Below are positions 34,438 to 44,489 of a DNA stretch of 64,000 bases, piece after piece. The position numbers and the translations under genes were made by a program. How positions within the stretch are numbered: position 1 is the stretch's first letter; each line of letters starts with the position of its first letter. This stretch comes from Hygrophila difformis (taxonomy: Eukaryota > Streptophyta > Magnoliopsida > Lamiales > Acanthaceae), in contig JAOANR010000001.1 of the NCBI GenBank assembly GCA_030278955.1, forward strand, positions 21,555,468 through 21,619,467, given 5' to 3'. Below the pieces are notes generated by a model. That model was not told the DNA's origin and did no database searches. It was given only the letters and a program-made list of their open reading frames with translations.

Positions 34438-37185
34438 TGTAACACCCGAGGAAAAACAAATTCAAATTGTTTTGAACTACGTCATGACTTGATCCCTTCA
34501 CAGGGTACGTAGGCAGCTTGGGAATTTAAATACCAAGTTCAGTCATAAAATAAATCATAAAATAAAAACATAACCGAAAGCATCCCAACGTTTAAACCCG
34601 ACGAAACCAAAGCACAACTTCAGTAAAATCATTAAGGAAGGACGGGACGAGTTTAAGTAGACGAATTATCATACGGGAGTTAGATCGAATTCGTAAATAA
34701 ACCCACATGAGAATTTCGAGTCGGGAATGACCCGAAAAGTCGGACCAAGAGCGCGAAGGATAGAAACCCGATCGAGAAAGGGAAGAAAAGAACCGGCGGA
34801 CCACACGAACCGCCCGAACCGGCCGGTTCGGGCGGCGTGCACCCCGCGCGCGCACGCGCGGCCACCGCGCGGGGAAAGGGAGACGCGTCCCAGGATGGTT
34901 CGCGCGCACTCCGCGCGGACAAAGTCTTATGTGCGCGCCACCACCGCGCCAGAGGTGCAGGTGGTGTAAACTTTCCTTCCATGGCGATTTTCTTGCCAAA
35001 AATCCGACCTCTATCGGTGGCAAGCCGATCACAGCTTTAGGGAAGGCTTAAGATCGGATTTGGGGCGCCTCCTTGCCGCCACTTTTCAGAAAACAAACCC
35101 TAGGCCTCCATTCTTCCTCTCCAAGCCAAAACTCTCTCCGAATCCACTTCCCGACGAACATTCCGGCGACGACAAGGCGAAAGGAACCAAGCCCTGCCCT
35201 CTAGACTGTTGGTAAGCCATGGTTTAACATTTTAATTCGTCCATAACACTTAGAAACTTGGAATCTAACCCGTTTCCTTTACTACGATTTCATGCCGGAA
35301 AACAAACGAAAAGCGGTCGGAAGGATTGGCCGTTCGTCGCGACCCTAGAGCATCCGGATACCCATCTCAGTAATCCTAATCTTCAAATCTGTAAGTTAAA
35401 CCTTACTCACAAATTTTCGTGGTTATTTGTTGTTTAAAACTCGAGATATAGGCTTGTAACAAAAATCGGTTTTCAAAAACCCCATTTTCGTCCAATTTCA
35501 AAGACTCGCCTAAAACTCGACCCTCGGGAATTCAAACCGAAAACTTTTCAACATAAAAGTTGTTCCTAACACCTTTATCCATCTTTTGTCCAAATCTCAG
35601 CCGTTGACATTAAGATTTGCTATCCCAAATCACGCCGTAAACTTTCTGTGACAACCCGAACATTTCAAACTGTGACAGTTTCCCTTACTCGACTTGATGC
35701 ATGTTTTTCACCCAATTTTTCGAATGATTCAACTTTGCATTCCTAAACAAAAGTTGTAGATATTTGTGTCTAGATTGTGCATATAAAATTTCACGGATTT
35801 TGGTGTTCATTTGATATGCCAAACGGTCGAATTTCAGAACTGCTTTAAAACCTTTTCGGAACCCGCGAGTATACAGTGGGTTGTGGTTGATTTTTGAGTA
35901 TCAAGAACTCATTATTTCCAAATTCTTAAAACATGAAAGTTGTTCCTTAACGTGTTTTGTAATTACTGTAAAAATTTCGCATCAATTAGTTTTGAAATGA
36001 ATTTTTAATCGCGTTGCACGAACCTGTGACGAAACCAGTTTTTAAGACAGAAATCATTCTTTGCAAAGAACCCGAAATTCGACTCACTTCGGAACCTTAT
36101 TTCCAAAAACTTAAAACATGAAAGTTGTTCGTGTGTGTGTTTTCGAACTACTGTAAGAATTTTGGAACTTTTGGTGTAAAGAAAGGCGTAAACTGCCTCG
36201 AATAGGATTTTTCGAACTTGAGAAAACTCGAACTATGAAACCGCGATGTCGATCAATTGATAACATTGAAAATACGAATTTTCAAAAAATCCCGTTCACT
36301 AGGCTGAGCCGATCTTCATGCTATCATTATCTTTGAGACTGCCTCGTTAGTGGTCTCCTTACTATCTGAGAAATCCTCGTTAGTGATCTCGCGCGCTGTA
36401 TTTTTGGATCGCCTCGTTAGTGGTCCTACTATCTTTTTGAGACTGCCTCATTAGTGGTCTCCCATTGTTTGGACTGCCTCGTTAGTGGTCCTATGTTGAG
36501 ATTGCCTCGTTAGTGATCTCCCGGTATGGTGTCCTCTTCTTAGTCTACGGGATAAAATGTAAAAGACTTGTGTGAGTGTTCCATCATGCTTACACGCATT
36601 TATCATGTTTTTAAATTATGTATGTAAAATTATGCATCTTAAATTATGCTCTAAATTACGCTTTTCAAATTTAGCCTTTTATCATGTTTTTCCGCTGCAA
36701 ATAAATTATGTATTTTAAATTTATGTATGGAAAGCGAAATCTTTAGTTTAAACACATGTAACCCCTTTTATTTGTTAGTTAGGGATTAACTTACTCAATA
36801 TATCTTTATACTGACAACCGTTGTCATTTCTTTTTACAGAGTATGTCGAGTGACGCATGCACGCGCATTTGGGGGATATATTTGTGAACGTTTTTAATTA
36901 CCGCATCATACCACTGTTTTTCTTTCCGGGTCTGTTAAACCCGAGGTTTTGGCCGTGTTGGCCGCGAGTACTTTTCCGCTGCATTTACCTTATCCATGCA
37001 TGATGATTTTTACTATCGTACCTGGATTGAAGTATTAATAATTCCGGATTTCATTGTTGAATGTTTTTAAAACTTTGCATACCCATAAGCCTTGCACTTC
37101 CTTAGCGAGCTCGGGAGGCCGTGCCTTGCTAGGGAAATGCGGCGGTGACACCTCGGCCTGGGTTACCAAATCCGGGGTGTTACAA
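34438..37185 (+). repeat. Left (5') LTR of the Gypsy element
   Basis: 2,748 bp. Landmarks in order are a conserved block at 34470-34544 (contains GGTACGTAGGCAGCTTGG), a GC-rich part at 34800-34960, splice-donor-like sites at 35212 and 35391, a hairpin array at 36335-36520, a palindrome at 36812-36826, an acceptor-like CAG at 36837-36839, and the terminal GTGTTACA. It differs from the right LTR by scattered substitutions and small indels, so the insertion is not brand new. Confidence 0.9.
36335..36520 (+). repeat. Six hairpin repeats in the left LTR (invariant loop, co-varying stem)
   Basis: Six copies lie at 36335, 36368, 36406, 36439, 36471 and 36498. Each has a near-constant core GCCTCGTTAGTG (with CATTAG in the fourth) between short complementary arms. 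Arms are GAGAC/GTCTC, GAGAA/ATCTC (GAGAT/ATCTC in the right LTR), GGATC/GGTCC, GAGAC/GTCTC, GGAC/GTCC and GAGAT/ATCTC. Arm changes are mostly compensatory. The corresponding array in the right LTR is 46379-46564. Confidence 0.85.
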
Positions 37186-37188
37186 GTT

Positions 37189-37200
37189 GGTATCAGAGCC
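37189..37200 (+). other. Primer binding site (tRNA-Met type)
   Basis: TGGTATCAGAGC three bases after the left LTR end. This is the standard plant LTR-retrotransposon primer site complementary to the 3' end of initiator tRNA-Met. Confidence 0.9.
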
Positions 37201-37550
37201 CGGAATTTTGTTTTGAAGCTATCATTATTTTTAGTAATATTATTATTATAATTATTTTGATATTTTAAACCCTAGTAACATTTTTAAAGTATATTACTTT
37301 TACAGACCATTATTTTTATTTTAGTCCAAAAATTTATTTATGGCCCAATGTTTTAGCCAAGAAAAGAGAAATTAAACTTTTCGGCCCACTATAGAGGCCC
37401 AACCTTTAGCAATTTATTTTAAACATACGAATAAATTAAATTTTAATGGGGAAGGGACTTGCACTTGCATGTTGCATATAGATCTAATTCCTGCACATCC
37501 TGACTTTGCCTAAAATATATCTTAACTCTGACCTACCTTGTCAACATTAG

Positions 37551-37947
37551 ATGGCCGAGCCCAACGCGAACATGGTTAATTTGATGGTGAAATTGATGAA
37601 CGCATACCTCGAGGGCTAACAGCACATCAATTACTTCAAAACGCGGGTAGGACAGTTGGAGGGTAACGTGGCCCATCTGGGTCATCTTAGAGAGGCAGAC
37701 CATCACCACATAACAGCTGCAGGAGCAAGTCACGCAGCTTCAGGCCCAAGTGGCCCAGCTCCAGGACAAGAGTGATGTCTTGGAGGAGCAAGTGGAGAAC
37801 CTGGGCTGGGACTTGACCAACCTAACCCAGGACGTTGGTGAGGCGATCCTCCAGAACCTGGGCCCTGGCCCCGACGTCGCTGTTCCCATTGACGTATCCA
37901 GCGACGAGGACGACCCCATCGAGGATGCCCCTACCTGTCCCCTCTAG
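37551..37947 (+). pseudogene. Gag-like coiled-coil ORF of the Gypsy element, disrupted
   Basis: It starts MAEPNANMVNLMVKLMNAYL, meets a stop (TAA) soon after and changes frame. The longest open piece (37750-37947) reads AQLQDKSDVLEEQVENL with a heptad-like coiled coil, then an acidic tail ending SSDEDDPIEDAPTCPL before TAG. Position after the primer site suggests the gag reading frame, but no capsid motifs or CCHC knuckle are visible. It may be the accessory coiled-coil protein of a non-autonomous element. Confidence 0.5.
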
Positions 37948-38426
37948 ATTAGGGATATATATATATATCGATGCATTACTACTTGTACCTCCTTTGACTA
38001 TTGTCAGCACTACTACGTTCATTCTACCGTGTATAACCCAATAAGTTTCTCTTGGGGTAATAAGAGAATTTCCAGTCGTTATTTCGTTTATCCTTTATAC
38101 TATTCGTGTATTATATCCACATACCCGGAAGAAACTCAACCACGTAAATATGCAATAACTAGTGGGCGGCCTCCGCTCATGTAAATGCAGTGAAGAGGTA
38201 ACGACGAAACCATAATACCATAAATCATAACTAAGGCGGGACAATTCAACCATACTTCCAAAACAGCAGTAAACAACTAACCCATGTCAAACACATAACT
38301 AAGCAATAACATAACGAAAATATAAATCACAAATCCCAGACAACAGCAACGTCCTCATAAGGAGGAAACTAAACAAAGCACGTCTAATGCAAAACCTAAA
38401 CGAAAACACGAAACCGAAAGGTGACA
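37948..38426. other. Internal Gypsy sequence between gag-like ORF and antisense ORF
   Basis: No coding pattern recognised. A short TA run lies at about 37955-37968. Confidence 0.4.
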
Positions 38427-38554
38427 TCACTGGTCAGGAGGTGGGAACTGCCGGCGCATGAACTCATCCATCCGCCGCATATGGGCGTACATGTCAGATA
38501 AGGTGGTCTGGTGCTGCATCTGCCTTGAAGTAAGTGAGTCCATGCGGTCCTGGT

Positions 38555-39226
38555 TAGGGATGTCAATTTTACCCGTAGGGTCGGGTAATCCGTCGGGTAA
38601 TCGGGTATCGGGTAGGGTAGGGTAGAGATATCGGGTAATCGGGTAGGGTATTACCCGAAACCGAAAGAAATCATATCGGGTGCGGGTAGGGTACGGATTT
38701 CATATATTACCCGATTACCCTACCCGATTACCCGATTATATATACATATTTATCTATATATACTTATATATAATTTATATTGTATATTGAGATATATTTA
38801 TTTGTTTGTTTATTTATTTATTTATTTTTATATTTCAAATTTATTAACGTTTGAGATTTGGCAGTAAAAAAATTTGTGATTTTTTTACTGAATATTCATA
38901 AATATTACATTATTTATTTATGTTGCTTTAGCGGTTTCTTTTAAATATTCTACTATTAAATTTTATTCTCCTGCAATAATGAAGGTTTTATTATAAGTTT
39001 TTTCTTTATTAAAGTTTGGTCGGGTAGAGTCGGTTAACTATGTAATATTTAAGATGTCGGATATCCGTTTACCCGCGGATAATCCGCATACCCGACGGGT
39101 ATTACCCGAATCCTATCCGATATTTAATTTTAGGGTAATAGGGTAGGGTAAGGGTAGGATAATTATATTTCGGGTAGTGAGTGGAGGTGGTCTACCCGTA
39201 CCCTACCCTACCCGTTTACATCCCTA
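38555..39226. mobile_element. hAT-type non-autonomous element (MITE-like)
   Basis: 672 bp with terminal inverted repeats beginning TAGGGATGT, flanked by the 8-bp target duplication GTCCTGGT (38547-38554 and 39227-39234), the length typical of hAT elements. Both ends are dominated by GGGTAGGGTA/TACCCGA repeats. No transposase is present. It interrupts the antisense ORF; removing it with one duplication copy restores the frame. Confidence 0.9.
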
Positions 39227-40570
39227 GTCCTGGTAGAGGTCCATCCTAGCGTCTAAGGCATCATAGCGAGCATCCAGGGCGTCGTAATGAGCCCGTCCGG
39301 CCGCAAACCTGGCGTCCATACTGACCCGCATCTCCTGCATCATCTGCAGTATCTGAGCTATCTCCGTACCCTGCGGCGGCACTGCAGGAGGAAGAATCAC
39401 CGGAGGAAACGCTGCAGGAGGAGCCATCTGCGGCTCTGGAGGAACGACCAGAATCAACCCGCCATCCTCGGGCTCCGGCCTAAACACGGCCCGAGGGACA
39501 CCACGGCGCAGGGCATTGCGCCGAGCAGTGTAGGATGGAATCGTGTAATGATGCCCCGCATACAGCTCGTACGGGTCCAAATCCGGTGACGTACGGATAC
39601 CCTGTGCCGCACAAAGGCCGCAGATGAGGTGAACATGAGTAATCACCCTACTACCCCGACCCCGACGCAAGCCCCTTAGGTTGTCCTCGATATAAGCCCC
39701 CACATTTACCCTACCGCCTCGGGCGATAAAGCAAATGGTCTCGTACACATGGGCCAACACGACGTGACTCCGAGTAATCGGCCGAACACGCCCCAACCAT
39801 AGCTGAGTAAGGACCCGCCAGGGAACGTCCATGGTGGTCAACCGTAACTCATGATCATGATCGAGCTGAGGCGGCACCTCTGTGCACAAAACATCCCAAG
39901 CAGGCGGGAGCCTACGACCCTCGGGCTGCTCCCGGAACTCGCCCCCCGTCAGGGATACCCAGATACGTGTTGATCGCGCGGGCGCTGAAATCTAGGTGTC
40001 GTCCGCGAACCAAGATACTGTAATACCCGAGAATTTTGCAACATAAAATAAATAAATAAATAAATAAATAAATATAATAAACATGATAAAGGGATAAAGA
40101 ATCATAAAAGATGAGAAATGAAATTTAAATTAAAAAGGAAACAAAGTTCCGAGAACCCGGGGATCCGAAGGCAATTTAATTGAATAAATGGTTACACGGG
40201 GACCCGACATCGATAGACTTAATAACTCGAGTCCAAATATAAATTTATATCCGAATAAAATTAAGATAGGAAATCGGAGCCCGAAGATACCCCGGAAATC
40301 CGAATCCGAGAACATAGGGGGATAGAAGTCCGAAAGAGAGGAGGAAACGCCTGACGGATCGCACGACCCCGCCCGGACCGAAGTCCAGGCGAATCCGGCG
40401 CGGTGGCCGCGCGGTCGAAGAGGGTGGAGCGTGCCACGACCGCGCCACGCGACAGATTTGCCCGTTGCGTGAATCTCTCGCCCGAACGCGGATTTTTCGA
40501 CTTTCGGTTGAACATCTCTCGACCCAAGACCCTTGGGGTCAGATTTTGGACGCCCTAGGTCTTAGATATC

Positions 40571-40577
40571 TATAAAT
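40571..40577 (+). promoter_or_regulatory. TATA box of the solo LTR
   Basis: TATAAATAAG about 35 bp before a likely transcription start. The same motif occurs on the minus strand in each tandem LTR (for example 52717-52724), so it is conserved in the family. Confidence 0.65.
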
Positions 40578-41824
40578 AAGACCTTCTAGGAGCTCCGAAT
40601 ACTTTTACAAAACCCTACAACTTTCTACACATTCGAAACCCTAAATCCGGAGTCGTCGGAGGCACGAAACCAAAGGCGAGACCTGTTGGACGAAAATTCT
40701 ACCATCTCCAGAGTCGTGGTAAGTCTCGATCCAATCTTTGTTCCATAAACGATTCGAAAACGAATCCTAATCTTCTTCTTTTCTCTTCTACACCTTGTAT
40801 TGGATCTAGATCGTAGAACCCGACGAACGGAGAGGAGAAACAGTGGACTGGAAGCCACGCCTTCGAATAGACGATCCCAGACGTTCATAAACTCTGTAAG
40901 TTAACTCTTACATGGTTTTGGGATGAATTAAAACATTCAAAACTAAAAGGTTAACAAGAAATCGAAAATCTGTCAATTTATACTTTCTACCGACGCAACA
41001 GATTTGATGAATTTTTCCGAACCTTAAAACGAATTCAAACGGAGAAACTTAAAACATGAAAAACGTTCCTAAGACGTAGATCTATCTACTGTAAAAGTTT
41101 CATAATTTTTCATCGCGTTTTGATATCCGAAAACGACCACGAACAGACCTGCCTGTGGTTTAGATCCTGAAACGATGATAGATTCTTTATTCGAACTTGG
41201 TGATTTCTACCTTAGATCTAGACCGATCTAGGCTTGGCGTTGAACATAAGAGTTGTAGATCTATACGTTATGAATACCTCCGTAAAATTTCAGAATCTTT
41301 CGTGATTATTTGATATATGAAATGCACTCCAAACCGAACTGCTTGAATCTAGATCTTGGAATTCTTGACAGAACTTAGGAATGATCTTGATCACGTTTTT
41401 GACATAGGATCTAGACTGTTTTAGATCTTTGGCCGAACATGAAAGTCCTAGATAATTGTCTTAAGATGATCTCTGTAAAATTTCATCAAATTTGGAGTTG
41501 AATTGCTATGGTAGAATTCGAAATCTTTAAACTGTGGTACATTAAATTCGGACAGGATTATTCTCCTACGAAAATTGGTGATTTTGACCTATTTTGGTAT
41601 CTCGGATTGAAAAAGTTAAAACACAAAAATTGTAGATCTCGACGTTTCTGAGTTAGTCGTGAAATTTTGGAATTTTTGGAATTAAATCTGATTTTAGACG
41701 AATTTTAGAGTAAACTGTGGTTTACCGGAAACGAAATCTTGAAATCTTGTTGAAACATGAAATTAGCCTTTAAGGTTTAAATGATTGGGAACTCCTTTGA
41801 AATAAAATACACATGAAATACAAT

Positions 41825-42048
41825 GCTTGCCGAAAGGCAATTGAAATATCCTGCTTGCCGAAAGGCAATTGTAATATCCTGCTTGCCGAAAGGCAATTGA
41901 AATATCCTGCTTGCCGAAAGGCAATTGAAATATAGTGCTTGCCGAAAGGCAATTGAAATATAATGCTTGCCGAAGGGCAATTGAGATATAACGCTTGCCG
42001 GAAGGCAATTGATAAATAAAACTTGCCGAATGGCAATTGAAATATAAA
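41825..42048 (+). repeat. Eight 28-bp tandem repeats, each with a tetraloop hairpin
   Basis: Starts at 41825, 41853, 41881, 41909, 41937, 41965, 41993 and 42021 are exactly 28 bp apart. Each contains TTGCC-NNNN-GGCAA. The stem is identical in all eight. The loop is GAAA in five and GAAG, GGAA and GAAT in the others. Overlapping minus-strand ORFs of 88-108 residues are a by-product of the repeats. Confidence 0.95.
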
Positions 42049-43119
42049 CTTGAAACATGAGACATGAGATATGAAACTAGGAGACTCAAAAATTGTTCCT
42101 TTTGGATTATGCTTTTAGATTATGTCCTATAATTATGTTGCTTTGCAAATTATATTTATGATCTTATGAAATCTCTGTCGTTTAAATTATGCAATTAAAT
42201 TACTGTTAGATAAATAAATTAAATTATGTGGTGTTGTGCACATGTTTTCTTTAAATATTAAATAATGGCTTTGAAACCCCATAGTTATGTATGTGTTAAC
42301 TTACTCAGCACGTAGTGCTGACCAAACCATTTTTATTTCTTTTTCTTCCAGAGTTGAGAATTATGCATCGTCATATGCATACACGGGAAGCTTGGGAAGA
42401 TATATTATTTTGAATTTTTGTTAGACTAGATCTTGCATGAACGGGCCTGTTTAACCCGTGATCAGGCCATGTTGGCCCTATATTTAAATTCCGCTGCATT
42501 ATACACATGTAATTATTATTTTCCGCTGCAACTTTAATGTATTATTAATTTATATATGAATGGGCTGTTTGAATGTTTTAAATACTGAAAAACCATAGCC
42601 TTGCATCTCTTTAGCAAGCTCGGAGAAACCGTGTCTTGCTAGGGAGGTGTGGCGGTGACATCTCGACCTGGGTGACCAAAAAACCGGGGTGTTACAGATA
42701 CGGGTCATGTCGGAATGCTCTCCCAACCCGGCAATGTTGGCAATGACCTCCATAGCCAGGTACCCGGAAGCTGGACCCTCGGGATGGCGTGCGAGCCCGG
42801 TCCACTGGAGGTGATCTAGAACTGGCTGAACCCTGTCATCCTGCACATGACTCGGGTTGAGGCCTCTCTCGGGGACATATGCCCGGTTCTTGCGCAGCTC
42901 ATCGAAGTAGAAATCCTGAGCTGCCATAGTAACAAAACGACGCCTATCGTGCCGGAGGGGACGCTCCTCGTCGGGAAGACCCCGAAGTCTCGAGCCCCGC
43001 TGCTCCTCCTCCTCCTCCTCAGACTCACTATCGCTCGCATCGGGCCGCACCGGAACTGCGGTGCTGGAGCTAGCCCCGCCACGCTGTGTGGCCCGTCTCT
43101 TAGCCCCCGGTGGTGCCAT

Positions 43120-44119
43120 AAGAGACGCCAGGACGACCCATAGAAAGAGCAACATCCTGCAGGTGGCCAATACCAATATTAGGATTCAAAACCGCAACTA
43201 ATTATCAAACGGAACCACACGGAAGCGCCAATATAAACTCCTAACATAAACAACCCATGAGAACCTCAAATTTATCGTCGCCAAAACAAAGAATACGTTT
43301 AGACAAATCCCCCAAAGTCCCTGCGGCATTTCGTTGAACACGTTAAGAGCGCAATAAACCAAATTTCGAATTACTAACAAGCATATGGAATTTGCCACCG
43401 AAATGAAACAAGTACTTCAACAACAACCCATCATTACCAAATGGCTCCAAACAACGGGAAAATAAACCAATGATCATACCACAACACCAACCGAAAATCG
43501 AAATTTTATATTAGTCCTAAAAATTCAAATCAAAAGGGAAATCACTAGAAACATAAACACATTATGGCATAAACGCAAGCAATACAACTGAAATAACATC
43601 AATTGACACGAATGCTTACTAATTTGCACAAATCAAACCTAAAACTAGCAAACCCCCAAATTCTTCCAACTAAACCCTAACTCCCAAATCTACCCAAAAA
43701 CTAGGAAGACATAAGCATAAAAACTGAAATTGATAAGTGATTCTAGTAGATACATACCTTGGTTAGCGAAATCGGGACAGAAACCGGGAGAAATGGGGTA
43801 GAGGAGGTCGAATTTGATGGAGAACGGCGCTCGGTCGCGATAGGGGGAAGTGGTGGAAAGGGCTCACGCACACCGCGAGCCCTATTTTTCGACCTGCCGC
43901 GGCCGCGCGGTCTCGGCGCGGCGCCGCGCGACCACCGCGCGGAGGTTGAAGAATGTTTTCTTTTTTTTTTAGTTTGTTTTAATTTAGTTATCTCTTTTGG
44001 TTGTTGTTCGTTTCCCTTATTTTGCCCCATCCGACACTACCTAGCTGCCCGTGTCTAGGCGACGAGACTTGAAGTTCCGAAAGCGGCGACGGGATGGTGC
44101 CAAGAATATCACACACAAC
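43120..44119. other. Gypsy interior upstream of the antisense ORF
   Basis: AT-rich DNA with a GC-rich, palindrome-rich part at about 43890-43945 (GCGCGGCGCCGCGCG). As the region 5' of the antisense ORF it could hold its promoter, but I see no clear TATA box. Confidence 0.35.
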
Positions 44120-44466
44120 AGGGGTGTGATACGCTTCGGCGGACAAGGGAAAAACTAAGCCCACAATACATAGGATCATATGAGATCCTCGAAAGAGTGG
44201 GGAATCTAGATTGTGCATGTGCCCGACACGTCGCATGTACTCCAACCGGACGTAATCGAATTGGATGATGACTTGACCTATGAAGAAACCCCGGTGCAAA
44301 TACTCGACTACAAGGAAAGGGTGACACGGAATAAATCTGTAAAGATGGTTAAGGTCCTGTGGTCTAACCACGAGACAGAAACGGCGACCTGGGAATTGGA
44401 AGCCGACATGAGACAACGTTACCCTACCCTCTTCCAAGACGACCCGACCACAGTTATGGGGACATA
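44120..44466 (+). pseudogene. Pol C-terminal remnant: integrase tail and chromodomain-like region
   Basis: At 44127-44212 two frames give GVIRFGGQGK and KLSPQYIGSYEILERVGNL, the GPY/F-like tail of Gypsy integrase. After a short deletion, 44213-44466 reads VPDTSHVLQPDVIELDDDLT and YEETPVQILDYKERVTRNKS, then VKVLWSNHETETATWELEAD and MRQRYPTLF. The latter has the aromatic and W.....EATWE pattern of the chromodomain-type end of plant chromoviral pol, which guides insertion to chromatin. No upstream RT or integrase core remains. The ORF stops just before the polypurine tract, as normal for pol. Confidence 0.8.
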
Positions 44467-44477
44467 ACTGTATTCTT

Positions 44478-44489
44478 AAGGGGGGAGGA
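44478..44489 (+). other. Polypurine tract
   Basis: AAGGGGGGAGGA directly before the right LTR, the plus-strand primer in reverse transcription. Confidence 0.9.

Larger units (their letters stand above)
40019..42696 (+). mobile_element. Solo LTR of a related Gypsy family
   Basis: 2,678 bp, starting TGTAATACCCGAG and ending CCGGGGTGTTACA, flanked by the 5-bp duplication GATAC (40014-40018 and 42697-42701). There is no internal region, so it is the product of LTR-LTR recombination. Landmarks are an (AAAT)n run at about 40042-40072, a TATA box at 40571, donor-like sites at 40719 and 40896, 28-bp repeats at 41825-42048, a palindrome at 42307-42319 and an acceptor at 42350-42351. It is the same family as the tandem LTRs at 50740-64000, which lie in the opposite orientation. 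Its terminal 100 bp also resemble those of the 34438-37185 LTR. Confidence 0.9.
38427..43119 (-). pseudogene. Antisense ORF of the Gypsy element, split by two insertions
   Basis: Coding runs on the minus strand, opposite to the element. The likely start MAPPGAKRR (ATG 43119-43117) is followed by an acidic stretch (SDSESEEEEEE), then QDFYFDELRKNRAYVPERGL and LARHPEGPASGYLAMEVI, up to the solo LTR at 42696. Beyond it (from 40013) the same frame continues with VRGRHLDFSARAINTYLG. A frameshift near 39945 leads into TEVPPQLDHDHELRL, PWRVLTQLWLGRVRPITRSH and a Pro-rich and coiled-coil tail, up to the hAT-type element at 39226. The last part (38546-38427) ends RRQFPPPDQ. It resembles the plant transposon-associated domain (PMD/'putative plant transposon protein' type) reported as extra antisense ORFs in some plant Gypsy elements. 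That assignment is from memory. Confidence 0.65.

Noticed and set aside
41763..42089. Three overlapping minus-strand ORFs of 88-108 residues, and a possible CRISPR-like repeat
   Set aside because: They are produced by the 28-bp repeat, whose length is not a multiple of three, so all frames stay open with shifted copies of one peptide. The repeats are contiguous without unique spacers and the genome is a plant's, so it is not a CRISPR array.
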